Notes: generated by a model from the sequence alone, not told the origin. 64,000 nucleotides of DNA from UBA7239 sp964509075 (GCA_964509075.1 CAZDWC010000004.1:1-64000), one strand, 5' to 3'. Shown: positions 1-8,568, counted from the first letter of the stretch. Numbers and translations: made by a program.

Positions 1-937
1 GGTTCTGGCTGGTGATCATCACCTGCTTGCTGTCCAGATCCTGCACCGGGTGGTTGGCGCCGTGGTGGCCGAATTTCATCTTCAGCGTCTTGGCGCCTGA
101 AGCCAGCGCCAGCAACTGGTGGCCGAGGCAGATGCCGAAAACCGGCACCTTGGCGGCGAGAATGCCTTTAATAGCGGCGATGGCGTAATCGCAGGGCTCC
201 GGGTCACCGGGGCCGTTGGAGAGGAACACGCCGTCCGGATTCATGGCCAACACTTCAGCAGCCGGGGTTTTGGCCGGCACCACGGTCAGCTCACAGCCGC
301 GCTCGACCAGCATGCGCAGGATGTTGCGCTTCACGCCGTAGTCATAGGCCACCACTTTGTATTGTGACGCGATCTTGCCACTGAAACCGGCGCTCAGACG
401 CCAGGCACCTTCGTCGAAAGCGTATGGTTTGTCAGTGGTTACTTCCTTCGCGAGATCCATGCCCTTGAGGCCAGGCCAAGCACGCGCCAGCTCCAGGGCT
501 TTGGCCTCATCAATGTGATCGCCGGCCATCAGGCAGCCGTTCTGGGCGCCTTTCTCGCGCAGCACGCGGGTGAGGCGACGGGTGTCGATATCAGCAAGGC
601 CAACAATGTTGTGGCGCTTCAGGTAAGAAGCCAGGTCCTCGGTGGAGCGGAAGTTGCTGGCGATCAGCGGCAGATCGCGAATCACCAGGCCCCGACACCA
701 GACACGACCGGACTCTTCATCTTCCGGGTTGCAGCCGACATTGCCGATGTGGGGATAGGTCAAGGTGACGATTTGCTCGGCGTAGGAAGGGTCGGTCAGG
801 ATTTCCTGATAACCGGTCAATGCGGTGTTGAACACCACCTCACCGGTGGAAATGCCTTCCGCACCAATGCTGGTGCCGCGAAAGACGCTGCCATCAGCGA
901 GGGCGAGCAGGGCGGGTTTTCTGGTATTGCCGATCAA
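1..937 (-). CDS. carA: Carbamoyl-phosphate synthase small subunit (3' end outside window)
   Basis: Glutamine-hydrolysing subunit of carbamoyl-phosphate synthetase; it passes ammonia to CarB for arginine and pyrimidine synthesis in the cytoplasm. About 312 N-terminal residues are present. They cover the small-chain domain (TGYQEILTDPSY, VIRDLPLIASNFR, REKGAQNGC) and the start of the class I amidotransferase domain with GICLGHQLLA, whose Cys near residue 270 is the nucleophile. The last ~70 residues of the family length lie beyond base 1. I chose the TTG at 935-937: an AAGGGG ribosome site sits 7 nt upstream and the next residues match the family N-terminus. E. coli carA also starts with TTG. 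A leader with a terminator hairpin precedes it. carB would be expected next, outside the window. Confidence 0.95.
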   Translation of the reverse strand, partial: MIGNTRKPALLALADGSVFRGTSIGAEGISTGEVVFNTALTGYQEILTDPSYAEQIVTLTYPHIGNVGCNPEDEESGRVWCRGLVIRDLPLIASNFRSTEDLASYLKRHNIVGLADIDTRRLTRVLREKGAQNGCLMAGDHIDEAKALELARAWPGLKGMDLAKEVTTDKPYAFDEGAWRLSAGFSGKIASQYKVVAYDYGVKRNILRMLVERGCELTVVPAKTPAAEVLAMNPDGVFLSNGPGDPEPCDYAIAAIKGILAAKVPVFGICLGHQLLALASGAKTLKMKFGHHGANHPVQDLDSKQVMITSQN

Positions 938-1042
938 GCGTATTCCCCTTTGGGTGTCAGGCCCGTATTTTAGGCACAACAAGCCACCCCTATTGCTAGG
1001 TAACTCATTGAAAAATATTGATTTGCAGCCGAGATCAGGTTG

Positions 1043-1078
1043 AAAAAAAGCGGGCTGGGCTTGCGCCCATCCCGCTTT
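1043..1078 (-). terminator. Intrinsic terminator inside the carA leader (possible attenuator)
   Basis: On the minus strand the stem AAAGCGGG-x-TGGGC pairs with GCCCA-x-CCCGCTTT (one mismatch, 4-nt loop) and is followed by a run of seven U. It lies ~105 bases upstream of the carA start, between a strong promoter-like sequence and the gene. No minus-strand gene lies upstream that it could close, since the next gene (1243) is on the plus strand. It therefore either attenuates carAB or ends a small RNA. Confidence 0.75.
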
Positions 1079-1138
1079 CCTGAATTCGTCTATTGTGCCA
1101 CCGGGGCCTCTCGCTCTCAGGCTGCTACCTGAGGGGGC

Positions 1139-1168
1139 ATTGTACGGGATTGGGGGGGGAGGTGTCTA
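1139..1168 (-). promoter_or_regulatory. Probable sigma-70 promoter reading toward carA
   Basis: On the minus strand there is a -35 box TAGACA (1163-1168), an 18-bp spacer and a -10 box TACAAT (1139-1144). Each box differs from consensus by one base. The predicted start near 1132 would give a ~95-nt RNA ending at the terminator at 1043-1078, or a ~195-nt leader for carA if RNA polymerase reads through. A short hairpin, CTCAGG-TAGCAG-CCTGAG, lies right at the RNA 5' end. A second possible -10 (TAAAAT, 967-972) lies just before carA with no convincing -35. Confidence 0.55.
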
Positions 1169-1242
1169 TGTGGCCTGCATTGGAATGTTGCAGTACCTTC
1201 ACAGCAAAGCAATAATGCGGAACTATCCATAAGGCAAGCTCC

Positions 1243-2433
1243 ATGACTGCTGAGACTACTTCGCCCCCCCAAACCCTCGATATCAGCATTGTTCTCCCCT
1301 GCTTGAATGAATCCGAGTCGCTACCACTCTGTCTTCCTATAGCCATCGAAGCATTGGCATTAGCGCAGCAGAAGGGCTTCACCGGTGAAATTGTTGTTGC
1401 TGATAACGGCAGCTCAGATGGCAGTCAGCAAATTGCCGAATCTTTCGGGGCACGAGTCGTGAATGTTCCAGAAAGAGGCTATGGCGCCGCACTCATCGGC
1501 GGCTTCAATGCTGCCAAGGGTCGGTTTCTGGTTATGGGCGATGCTGACGGCTCATACGACTTCAGACAAAGTATTCCCATGGTCGAGAAGCTGGCAGCAG
1601 GGGCAGATATCTGCATGGGCTCACGCTTCCGCGGCGAAATCAAACCGGGCGCCATGCCCTGGAAAAATCGCTATATAGGCAACCCCATCCTCACCGGCAT
1701 CCTTAACCTTTTTTTCAGGGCCGGCATCAGTGACGCGCATTGCGGCTTGCGCGCGCTAACCAAAACATGTTTTTTTGATCTGAAGCTACGCAGCACCGGC
1801 ATGGAGTTCGCGAGCGAGATGGTCGTCAAGGCTACCCTGCTTGAAAAACGCATGGAAGAAGTCCCTGCGACACTATCGCCAGATCTTCGCAGTCGCCCGC
1901 CACACCTGCGACCATGGAGGGATGGCTGGCGCCACCTGATCTTTCTTTTTTTACTCAGTCCGCTGTGGTTATTTCTTGGGCCTGGCATCATCGCAGGACT
2001 GGCGGGAGCCATCATATTGGCCATGTCAATGCTGGCAGTGATTTTCCCCGATACTGTTACACCATTCTTTGGTAATAGCTGGGCAATCCTGGCAAGCAGC
2101 TTCATCATACTGGGTCAGCAATGCTGTATTTTCGCTCTCGCCTCTCATATTTATGGCGTCAATGACGGCTACAGAAAAAGAAAAGCCGCCAACAATCTCA
2201 TTCACAAACTGACACTGGAAACGTTCCTGATTACTGGCGCCATAATTACTGTTTGCGGCTTAATCATTTTAAGCTCAATAGCGGCTTACTGGGTAAGTAT
2301 TCATTTTCAGCGTATTGATATGATATCGCTGCAAATTGTAGGGACAACACTACTAGTGATCGGCATGCAAAATATATTTGGTGGATTCTTGCTGGCCATC
2401 ATTGGAGGAAACAGATCACGTTTTATGGGATAG
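1243..2433 (+). CDS. GT2 glycosyltransferase, dolichol/polyprenyl-phosphate mannose synthase-like, with membrane domain
   Basis: Likely transfers a sugar from a nucleotide donor to a lipid carrier at the inner membrane. The N-terminal ~230 residues form a GT2 domain: ISIVLPCLNESESL (about 14-27), the nucleotide site ADNGSSDGS (about 52-60) and the acidic motif GDADGSYDF (about 98-106). CGLRALTK and EFASEMVVKA follow, as in family-2 polyprenyl-phosphate transferases. The C-terminal ~165 residues hold about four hydrophobic segments. The ATG at 1243 has an AAGG ribosome site 8 nt upstream. It is divergent from carA and convergent with the next gene, ending only 2 bases before it. Base composition is more AT-rich than the flanking housekeeping genes, which fits transfer of a surface-glycan gene. 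The exact sugar and acceptor cannot be read from the sequence. Confidence 0.85.
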   Translation: MTAETTSPPQTLDISIVLPCLNESESLPLCLPIAIEALALAQQKGFTGEIVVADNGSSDGSQQIAESFGARVVNVPERGYGAALIGGFNAAKGRFLVMGDADGSYDFRQSIPMVEKLAAGADICMGSRFRGEIKPGAMPWKNRYIGNPILTGILNLFFRAGISDAHCGLRALTKTCFFDLKLRSTGMEFASEMVVKATLLEKRMEEVPATLSPDLRSRPPHLRPWRDGWRHLIFLFLLSPLWLFLGPGIIAGLAGAIILAMSMLAVIFPDTVTPFFGNSWAILASSFIILGQQCCIFALASHIYGVNDGYRKRKAANNLIHKLTLETFLITGAIITVCGLIILSSIAAYWVSIHFQRIDMISLQIVGTTLLVIGMQNIFGGFLLAIIGGNRSRFMG

Positions 2434-2435
2434 CC

Positions 2436-3902
2436 TTAGTCTCGCGCACTGGACAGGCCGACATTGTTTATCCAGTGCGACAATCGGTAAACCCACATGA
2501 TAACCTTTGCAAAACTCCGGCCCCAGATTCGCTCGAAGATCAGCATATCCTCAGTCATTCTGTCTTTGTCTTGTATGGTCTTAGTAGTCGCAGAGCCTGC
2601 ATGTATTCTATGCTTCAACAAAGTTTTGGAGACCCTAAAAAAAGAACCAGGCATAGAAGACAACCGCAGCCATGCATCCCAATCCAGATTGGTCTTCATC
2701 CCTTCATCAAAGCGAAACTCTGATGTCAGCAAGGCTTTGTTCAACACAACACTTGGGCAACTTACAGGGTTGCCCAACATAAGAACCAAACGGCGAATCC
2801 AGGCAGATTGCACGTTGGGCGCCCACCAAAAAGGAAACACTAGCAAACGCTTAATTAACACCACCGGCCTCCAGCGGTACGATTGGCCATTAATCAACTG
2901 CGCATAATCGGTAAATAGCATCAAAATGTCGCCGTGCTGCTCAAAGGCTCGAAGGCAATATTCTGTGTATTCGGGATGGTAAATATCATCCTGATGCGCA
3001 ATCGTTAATAATGGCGTTTCCGCGCACTGATAGGCAAAGTTCCAGTCCGCACCAATGCCGGGATGCCCACTCCTTACACAATATTCAAATCCATATTTAT
3101 GCGCCATGGACTCAAGGAATCCGCTTGGGGTTGCCGTGCAAAGCAGCAAACGGCTCTGAAGAGACTGGGCAGCAATCGAATTAAGACATGACTCAAGATA
3201 TTCTGACTCTCCATAAGCGGCGACACAAAAACTGTGCCGCCTGCATGAATTCTCAATATTTTTTTCATACTTCAATATTGAAACAAATTCGTTATACAGA
3301 AAAAAACCTCCCGCCCAGCCAGGAAAAGGGAATGAAGAAAAACCAATTTCGCGTAAACCAACGACGCAGGCAAGCCGAAAAATTGTCGCATGGTCAAAGT
3401 AGGTTACATGCGTATGATCGCTCTTGTATCCAGCTTCTTGCGGTACGATGATTATTACTCTCCCGCCCGGCTTAAGAAATCTAAGGTAGGCATTAACCAA
3501 ATCGCACGCATCTTCAAATCTCATGTGTTCTACAACATGCGACAGCAGAAGATTGTCAAATAGCAGAGACTCACTATCAGCCGCCACCAAAAACTCTTCT
3601 GGCAAAAAAGCCCTATAGCCTAAGCGCCTTGCGTGTAGCACAGCATCAGCATTATGGTCAACGCCAATAGCACGTCCGTGCAGATGCGCGAGATTTCTGC
3701 CAATGCCGCAACCAATTTCCAGTGTGCTGCCCTTTGCAAGGCGTCTAACATTCCACGCATACGGTGCCTGGACATTGAAAAGTCTTTTCCACCAGGCATT
3801 TTGAATTTTTTTAAGCCTGTTCGAGTATGCCTTGGCTTGTGTATCTGTCTCGCCCCGCATAAGAAGACCATACCTCTTAGAAATTTTGCCCGCCAGAACC
3901 AT
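2436..3902 (-). CDS. Two-domain protein: SAM methyltransferase fused to GT2 glycosyltransferase
   Basis: A 488-residue protein with two enzymes in one chain. Residues ~55-210 form a class I SAM-dependent methyltransferase: motif I LEIGCGIGRN, then GVDHN, the LLSHVVEHM stretch typical of Methyltransf_11/23 proteins, and LKPGGRVIIIVPQ. From ~220 onward it is a GT2 domain: SFCVAAYGESEYLESCLNSI, an acidic HQDD motif (~302-306) in place of the usual DxD, and LDWDAWLRL. No transmembrane segment is evident, so both act in the cytoplasm. It may add a sugar and methylate a glycan, for example as a chain-ending methyl. It lies tail-to-tail with the 1243 gene and shares a 107-base divergent start region with the gene at 4010. 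An inner ATG (MRGETDTQ, residue 15) is an alternative start. Confidence 0.8.
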   Translation of the reverse strand: MVLAGKISKRYGLLMRGETDTQAKAYSNRLKKIQNAWWKRLFNVQAPYAWNVRRLAKGSTLEIGCGIGRNLAHLHGRAIGVDHNADAVLHARRLGYRAFLPEEFLVAADSESLLFDNLLLSHVVEHMRFEDACDLVNAYLRFLKPGGRVIIIVPQEAGYKSDHTHVTYFDHATIFRLACVVGLREIGFSSFPFPGWAGGFFLYNEFVSILKYEKNIENSCRRHSFCVAAYGESEYLESCLNSIAAQSLQSRLLLCTATPSGFLESMAHKYGFEYCVRSGHPGIGADWNFAYQCAETPLLTIAHQDDIYHPEYTEYCLRAFEQHGDILMLFTDYAQLINGQSYRWRPVVLIKRLLVFPFWWAPNVQSAWIRRLVLMLGNPVSCPSVVLNKALLTSEFRFDEGMKTNLDWDAWLRLSSMPGSFFRVSKTLLKHRIHAGSATTKTIQDKDRMTEDMLIFERIWGRSFAKVIMWVYRLSHWINNVGLSSARD

Positions 3903-4009
3903 GCTGGAATTTTAATGCAAAATCCTGTGATTACATTTGCGCATTGCTTCGATGGCATAATAGCATATCTGCATAATTCAACTGTCAGACTTATCAGCAG
4001 AGGCTCTGC

Positions 4010-5608
4010 ATGGCCACCAAAGGCACTTCAAATGGAATTTTCTTCCGAAATATTTCCCCGGCATTTATCGATTCGCTCAATCCCGCCCACTATATCTTCG
4101 TTGTTTTCTTGATATGCCTTGCGACACATGGCTATAGCGCCTCACATGGCTGGTTCAACACCCTGCTTGACATGCACGGTTTCCGCCAAACCCAGACGGC
4201 CATGTCCGTTTACTACATACTCAAAGGGGGGGCTTGGCTGGACTACATTACGCCTGTGATGGGACCACCATGGGCCATTCCATTTGAATTTCCTACATAC
4301 CAACTAACGGTTGCCGCATTAGTTAAAGTCTTAGGCTCACCCATAGAGCAGACAGGAAGGGCCGTCAACCTGATGTTTTTCTACGCCACACTTGTCCCTG
4401 TATTCATCCTGTTGGGTCATCTTATTAAATCGACCAGCCAGAGACTTCTGGTTATATCGTTTATCCTTGTCAATCCCGTCTATATATTCTGGTCCCGAAC
4501 GTTCCTGATTGAGTCAACTGCACTTTTTTTCACTGCTTGCGGCCTTCTTTTTTTTGTCGAGGCCATCCTGCTTAGAAACAGACTTCTTTCTCTAATTGCC
4601 GCATTGTTGTCGACAGTCGCCGGCCTCACCAAGGCAACAACACTGATTGCTCATTTACCACTTTACCTAATGCTTTTTATTTTCGCGTGGCAAAGGTCGC
4701 CATTTTTTTCTCAAGCTAAACCTCGCGCTATCATAACCTATATTGCCCCCATGCTTGTTGCCCCTATAGCAGTGTTGGCATGGACATCTCACACCGATGC
4801 AATCAAGTCCGAGAATTTTTTTGCGAATGAAGCGCTAACATCTGAAGCTCTTAAGCTGTGGAATTTTGGAACCCTAAAGCAAAGGGTAGACCCCAGTGTC
4901 TGGCATGAGCACATACTGAACTATGCCAATCTTGTATATTTTCCTTTCGGGGCTATAGGCAAGCTTCCTATCATCACCCTGATTCTACCCTTGACGCTTT
5001 TTTTTAATAAGCACCGGCGGCAAGAAATTATAGTGTGCGCAGGCTGCTTCTTTTTCGCTCCCATAGTATTTACCAACCTTTATTTTGTGCACAATTATTA
5101 CGCCTACGCCAACAGCATACTGCTTTCTGTCTTGTATGGTTTCTGGGTTATCTCACTTATAGAAATGCGCTTCCGGCCTGCCTACCCCTACATTTATTTT
5201 CTTACAGTACCAATCATGCTGTTTGTATTATTTGATAGCTACCAGACAAAGTATCTGCTGGCGCAGCAATGGAACAAGGGATTTGACCCCAATCTATTGC
5301 GGACAATACAAGAGAAATCTCGAGAAAATGACGTGATTCTTGTCTATGGCAGCGACTGGAATCCATCACTGTGCTACTACGCGCAGAGAAAGTGCCTGAT
5401 GGACAAAGACAATCTTCCACTGGAAGCCCCTAAAGTTCGCGCATCACTAACGATGCTAAAAGAACAGAACCTGCGAATTGCAGGAATGATTGTTGCCTAT
5501 GGGTTTCCGGAGGCTTTTTCAAAAGAAAGAGCCGAGTACTTCAACCTGCAAAACCTCCCCTCGTACGATGACGGCATGAGGCTGTTTTATGCCGCAAAAG
5601 AGCAATAG
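4010..5608 (+). CDS. Large multi-pass membrane protein, GT-C glycosyltransferase-like
   Basis: 532 residues with roughly ten hydrophobic segments over the first ~400 and a hydrophilic C-terminal ~130. The first outer loop holds LLDMHGFRQTQTAMSVYYI and a later PFEFPTYQL. This acidic/aromatic first loop after TM1 is typical of GT-C enzymes that use lipid-phosphate sugars on the periplasmic side. No closer family can be named from the sequence. It probably adds a sugar to a surface glycan using a donor made by the GT2 enzyme at 1243. The ATG at 4010 is 107 bases from the divergent methyltransferase-GT2 gene. It is AT-rich like its neighbours and ends 23 bases before the convergent 5632 gene. Confidence 0.6.
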   Translation: MATKGTSNGIFFRNISPAFIDSLNPAHYIFVVFLICLATHGYSASHGWFNTLLDMHGFRQTQTAMSVYYILKGGAWLDYITPVMGPPWAIPFEFPTYQLTVAALVKVLGSPIEQTGRAVNLMFFYATLVPVFILLGHLIKSTSQRLLVISFILVNPVYIFWSRTFLIESTALFFTACGLLFFVEAILLRNRLLSLIAALLSTVAGLTKATTLIAHLPLYLMLFIFAWQRSPFFSQAKPRAIITYIAPMLVAPIAVLAWTSHTDAIKSENFFANEALTSEALKLWNFGTLKQRVDPSVWHEHILNYANLVYFPFGAIGKLPIITLILPLTLFFNKHRRQEIIVCAGCFFFAPIVFTNLYFVHNYYAYANSILLSVLYGFWVISLIEMRFRPAYPYIYFLTVPIMLFVLFDSYQTKYLLAQQWNKGFDPNLLRTIQEKSRENDVILVYGSDWNPSLCYYAQRKCLMDKDNLPLEAPKVRASLTMLKEQNLRIAGMIVAYGFPEAFSKERAEYFNLQNLPSYDDGMRLFYAAKEQ

Positions 5609-5631
5609 AAAATCCTGATCATCGCCAATAG

Positions 5632-7560
5632 TCATTCCCTTGATACCGCTCTTGATTTTAAGAGCGGGTCGCAGTATTTCTCTGACCAGTCTTTTGGGGA
5701 AATAGCGTCCATTTCAGACATCGGCCCCAACCTGTAAATCATCATTGACCATATTTTTTTAGCAAATACTTCTTCAGTATTTTTCATATACGTATCAATT
5801 TCCGAATTTGAGTAGTACTTTTCTTTTGAACTTTCCAGCACCGTAATGGCATATTTTTTAGGTGAAAATAATTCCGGGCATATTTTCTCAATTTTTTCAT
5901 AATACTTTCTTGCATCGCGTGTTATTTCTTCATATCGACCAATGGCAGACACGTCCTTTTCCATCGGACACACAAAAAAACCACTTGTGGTGGCCTCTTG
6001 CTTGCCTCGCGGTGCCTCAAAAACACAGCGCGAAGTGTCGGCCACCTTCAAGCCGAATCGGCCAAACTGTTCAAAATGCGTCTTTTCAATCCACTCTCTG
6101 TTATCCAATAAATCCTTGCGCGCCTTAATGACAGAAACAATACGCCCATCATACTGCGTTATTTTTGACTGGATATATTCGCTATTTTCGAGGGCATAGC
6201 CACCATACACATTAATCACAGATGAGTCAGGGCCAATATCTTTTACCAGCACAGAAATGCTGTTACGCATACCAGTCATAACCAACTGTCCACCAGATCC
6301 GAGCGTCTTCTTGAAGTCTATATCAAACCACTCCGCCCCCGGATTCCAGGGCGAACGATTGAAACGAAAAACAACAGATTTGTCGCCAAGCCGAACGCTA
6401 TACATAACAAAAATCTGGAATATAATGACAAGCAACATCAGAGATCTATAAATCTTTAGTGGTAATATTGCCCTGCATGCAATAAAAATCCCTGCGCCAA
6501 CCATCAAAAAAATTGTGATGCCATAGCGGCCATTGCCTGAAATAAGCACCCATGTATACAAGCTGATAAACAAAAAAATCAGGAAATCTTTTTCAAAATA
6601 TTCCAATCTGTCCTTTCTTCCCTGAAACGCACTAAAGACCGCAAGCGCCAGTACTGCCACGACAAATACCGCCAATCGTATATCCGGCTCTCTCATCTCA
6701 ATATAGGTAAGCACCTCAGATCCTGCGGCCTTGAATGGCAGCAACAACTGCTCCGCCAGATTCCATGATATGAACCGTTTGTTATATACCGCCTCTGCCG
6801 AAAAATGCGGGGACTTAAACCAATCGTTGAAGAATGGAAAAAATGGATTGCCCAGATGCTTGTAGAGCTCCAAGCCCCACCAGCCATAACACAACAAAAA
6901 CCCGAGAATACAGCCAAGCGCCACGACAACAAATACCGTCCATCTAATCTCACGCAGCCACAGCCAATAACACAGCAAGACCGCATAACCAGGAATATAA
7001 ATAATCGCACTTAGTTTCAGGCCTAAAAACACGCCAAAAAACGCGCCAGCCCAAAAAACCATCGTCGCACTTTTCGTTTTCCTGAAATTGAACAGGCACA
7101 GCAAAGAAATTAGAAATGGAATTTGTATAAACAAGTCCGGGACGCTACTGCCCATACATGTCCATACGACATACATACTGATAGATAATAACGTCGCCGA
7201 AAAAAGCGTCCAGCCTGTCAGATTCAGGCTTACTCTGTAAAATACAGCCATCAGCATCAAGGCCAGAGAACAGTATCCCGCCATCGCCATTGCAACCCAA
7301 CGATCCGGCCAGCGCGCATTGATCATGGCCGCAAATGGCGCATGCACAAGAGGATTAAAGTAGCCCTGAATGGATGCGCCGAAATAATCCGTATCCAGCC
7401 GATTGTCAAACAACATGTTGCCAGAGTAATAATGGTAGGACCACGCATCCGAGTTGTCGTCTTTGGGAGCAAACCACGTCACAGTCAGACTCATGGCCAA
7501 CAGCAACAAACACAGCACCGGTAGTGATAAAAGCTTTTCCTGAATTTTTTTCATGGTCAT
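5632..7560 (-). CDS. Large multi-pass membrane protein, GT-C-like, unassigned
   Basis: 642 residues. An N-terminal membrane anchor (LPVLCLLLLAMSLTVTW) is followed by a first periplasmic loop with DDNSDAWSYHYYSGNML and FNPLVHAPF, then about ten further hydrophobic segments to ~390. A ~240-residue hydrophilic C-terminal domain follows. The architecture matches GT-C glycosyltransferases, but no diagnostic motif lets me name a family. It opens at 7560 (ATG, MTMKKIQEK), downstream of the pilA terminator on the same strand, so it is probably transcribed separately. An alternative role is a polymerase or a ligase-like surface glycan protein. It belongs to the AT-rich island 1.2-7.6 kb. Confidence 0.5.
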   Translation of the reverse strand: MTMKKIQEKLLSLPVLCLLLLAMSLTVTWFAPKDDNSDAWSYHYYSGNMLFDNRLDTDYFGASIQGYFNPLVHAPFAAMINARWPDRWVAMAMAGYCSLALMLMAVFYRVSLNLTGWTLFSATLLSISMYVVWTCMGSSVPDLFIQIPFLISLLCLFNFRKTKSATMVFWAGAFFGVFLGLKLSAIIYIPGYAVLLCYWLWLREIRWTVFVVVALGCILGFLLCYGWWGLELYKHLGNPFFPFFNDWFKSPHFSAEAVYNKRFISWNLAEQLLLPFKAAGSEVLTYIEMREPDIRLAVFVVAVLALAVFSAFQGRKDRLEYFEKDFLIFLFISLYTWVLISGNGRYGITIFLMVGAGIFIACRAILPLKIYRSLMLLVIIFQIFVMYSVRLGDKSVVFRFNRSPWNPGAEWFDIDFKKTLGSGGQLVMTGMRNSISVLVKDIGPDSSVINVYGGYALENSEYIQSKITQYDGRIVSVIKARKDLLDNREWIEKTHFEQFGRFGLKVADTSRCVFEAPRGKQEATTSGFFVCPMEKDVSAIGRYEEITRDARKYYEKIEKICPELFSPKKYAITVLESSKEKYYSNSEIDTYMKNTEEVFAKKIWSMMIYRLGPMSEMDAISPKDWSEKYCDPLLKSRAVSRE

Positions 7561-7581
7561 TGCAATCGCGTCTGCTTTTGT

Positions 7582-7614
7582 GTCAAAAAAAAACGCGCCC
7601 TGAAGGCGCGTTTT
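7582..7614 (-). terminator. Rho-independent terminator of pilA
   Basis: Minus strand: AAAACGCGCC, 5-nt loop, GGCGCGTTTT, with the U-run continuing to nine. It lies ~55 bases after the pilA stop. Confidence 0.9.
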
Positions 7615-7620
7615 CAGGCA

Positions 7621-7653
7621 CTAATCTGAATGCTAATTTTTCATTCAGATTAG
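7621..7653. repeat. 12-bp perfect inverted repeat just after pilA
   Basis: CTAATCTGAATG (7621-7632) and CATTCAGATTAG (7642-7653) pair perfectly around a 9-base T-rich loop. It lies between the pilA stop and the GC-rich terminator, so the pilA transcript would end in two stacked hairpins. It may stabilise the 3' end of the abundant pilin mRNA. Confidence 0.7.
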
Positions 7654-7667
7654 GCCGCTGTGATATA

Positions 7668-8165
7668 TCAATAGTTACCGCGGCAAGAACCGGGCAGAAA
7701 TTTCACAGGAATAGTAGTACCAGGCGAACCTTCGCTGCCACCACATTTCCAGCCCGCGACGTTCTCGCCTGGCGCGCCAGTCAGCACTGAACCCGCATTA
7801 TCCATTGGCGCCAGCTCCACATACAAATCATCAATAGCTGTATCCGCGAAGCCTTGTGCCTGCACAGAGATGATACCTACATCATCTGTATCCAAGGTTT
7901 GGACATATTTGGTCTGGTTGCTCAAAGTAGAACTGATTTCACAGCCCCAGCTGTTTGCGCTTGGCAGAGAGCCCGTGGTGGTGGACTGGTACACTTCCGT
8001 GATGGTGGTGCGGCAAGCAGAAGCCGCCAGAATTACTTCAGACATCTTGGCGCGTTTTGTGTAGTCAGAGTAAGCCGGCAGTGCTACGGCAGCCAGAATA
8101 CCGATGATCGCAACCACGATCATCAATTCAATCAGGGTGAAGCCCTGTTGCAGTTGCTTTTTCAT
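7668..8165 (-). CDS. pilA: Type IV major pilin
   Basis: Structural subunit of the type IV pilus. The leader MKKQLQQG is cut before Phe9 by PilD. The mature N-terminus FTLIELMIVVAIIGILAAV has the conserved Glu5 and the hydrophobic assembly helix. The 165-residue precursor has four cysteines (51, 75, 141, 161). The last pair encloses a 19-residue C-terminal D-loop, as in Pseudomonas and Neisseria pilins, and the first pair would form a second disulfide in the alpha-beta region. It is divergent from pilB across a 403-base gap that contains a sigma-54-like site on its strand. The only other pilin-related gene in the window is the TfpZ-like protein at 13047, which is not adjacent. Two hairpins follow the stop. 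Confidence 0.96.
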   Translation of the reverse strand: MKKQLQQGFTLIELMIVVAIIGILAAVALPAYSDYTKRAKMSEVILAASACRTTITEVYQSTTTGSLPSANSWGCEISSTLSNQTKYVQTLDTDDVGIISVQAQGFADTAIDDLYVELAPMDNAGSVLTGAPGENVAGWKCGGSEGSPGTTIPVKFLPGSCRGNY

Positions 8166-8260
8166 GTTTTCTCTCCTCGAGAATGGATATGAACAGACCC
8201 TTGCGGGTGGAAGCTTGGCAACTGCCTGACAGGTGAGCTGCTGCCTCTGGCCAATCTTAA

Positions 8261-8277
8261 TACAATTGCCATGCCAA
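8261..8277 (-). promoter_or_regulatory. Sigma-54-type promoter of pilA
   Basis: The minus-strand sequence TTGGCATGGCAATTGTA matches the -24/-12 consensus, with GG at -24 and a 10-bp spacing. The -12 dinucleotide is GT instead of GC. The start would be ~85 bases before the pilA ATG. In Pseudomonas pilA is known to need RpoN and PilR, which supports the reading. Confidence 0.6.
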
Positions 8278-8472
8278 TACTGGCGGGCGCCTGTAAGATG
8301 ATGATTTTTAATGCAGACCCAGCATTAACCTGCCTAAATACACAATGTAGCCCCCGGGCTCCCCGCAACTCGAAATGACGCAAACTGACCATTTTTGTCA
8401 GCCCGCAAACTCACCATTCACTTCATGCCAAATATGAAATGTGATCGCTAGCGCATTGTTATTAAAGCTTTA

Positions 8473-8501
8473 TTGCGCAGGCAAAACTTTGCCGATACAC
8501 T
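8473..8501 (+). promoter_or_regulatory. Possible sigma-70 promoter of pilBCD-coaE
   Basis: TTGCGC (8473-8478), 17-bp spacer, TACACT (8496-8501), about 65 bases before the pilB ATG. The remainder of the 8166-8568 gap holds the pilA promoter region. No other gene is seen in that gap. Confidence 0.4.
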
Positions 8502-8568
8502 CCGGCACTGGCTTGGTAGAGTTCCGTTTACGTGAGCACCCCCCCAAACAGATGAGCACAACCAGTAG

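Larger units (their letters stand above)
938..1242. other. Intergenic region carA / glycosyltransferase
   Basis: This 305-base gap carries the carA leader, its promoter and its terminator on the minus strand. The last ~70 bases before 1243 serve as the upstream region of the divergent glycosyltransferase. I see no coding sequence or tRNA in it. Confidence 0.6.

Noticed and set aside
1119..1142. Leader peptide ATG-CCC-CCT in the carA leader
   Set aside because: The ATG overlaps the -10 box, so it would not be in the RNA.
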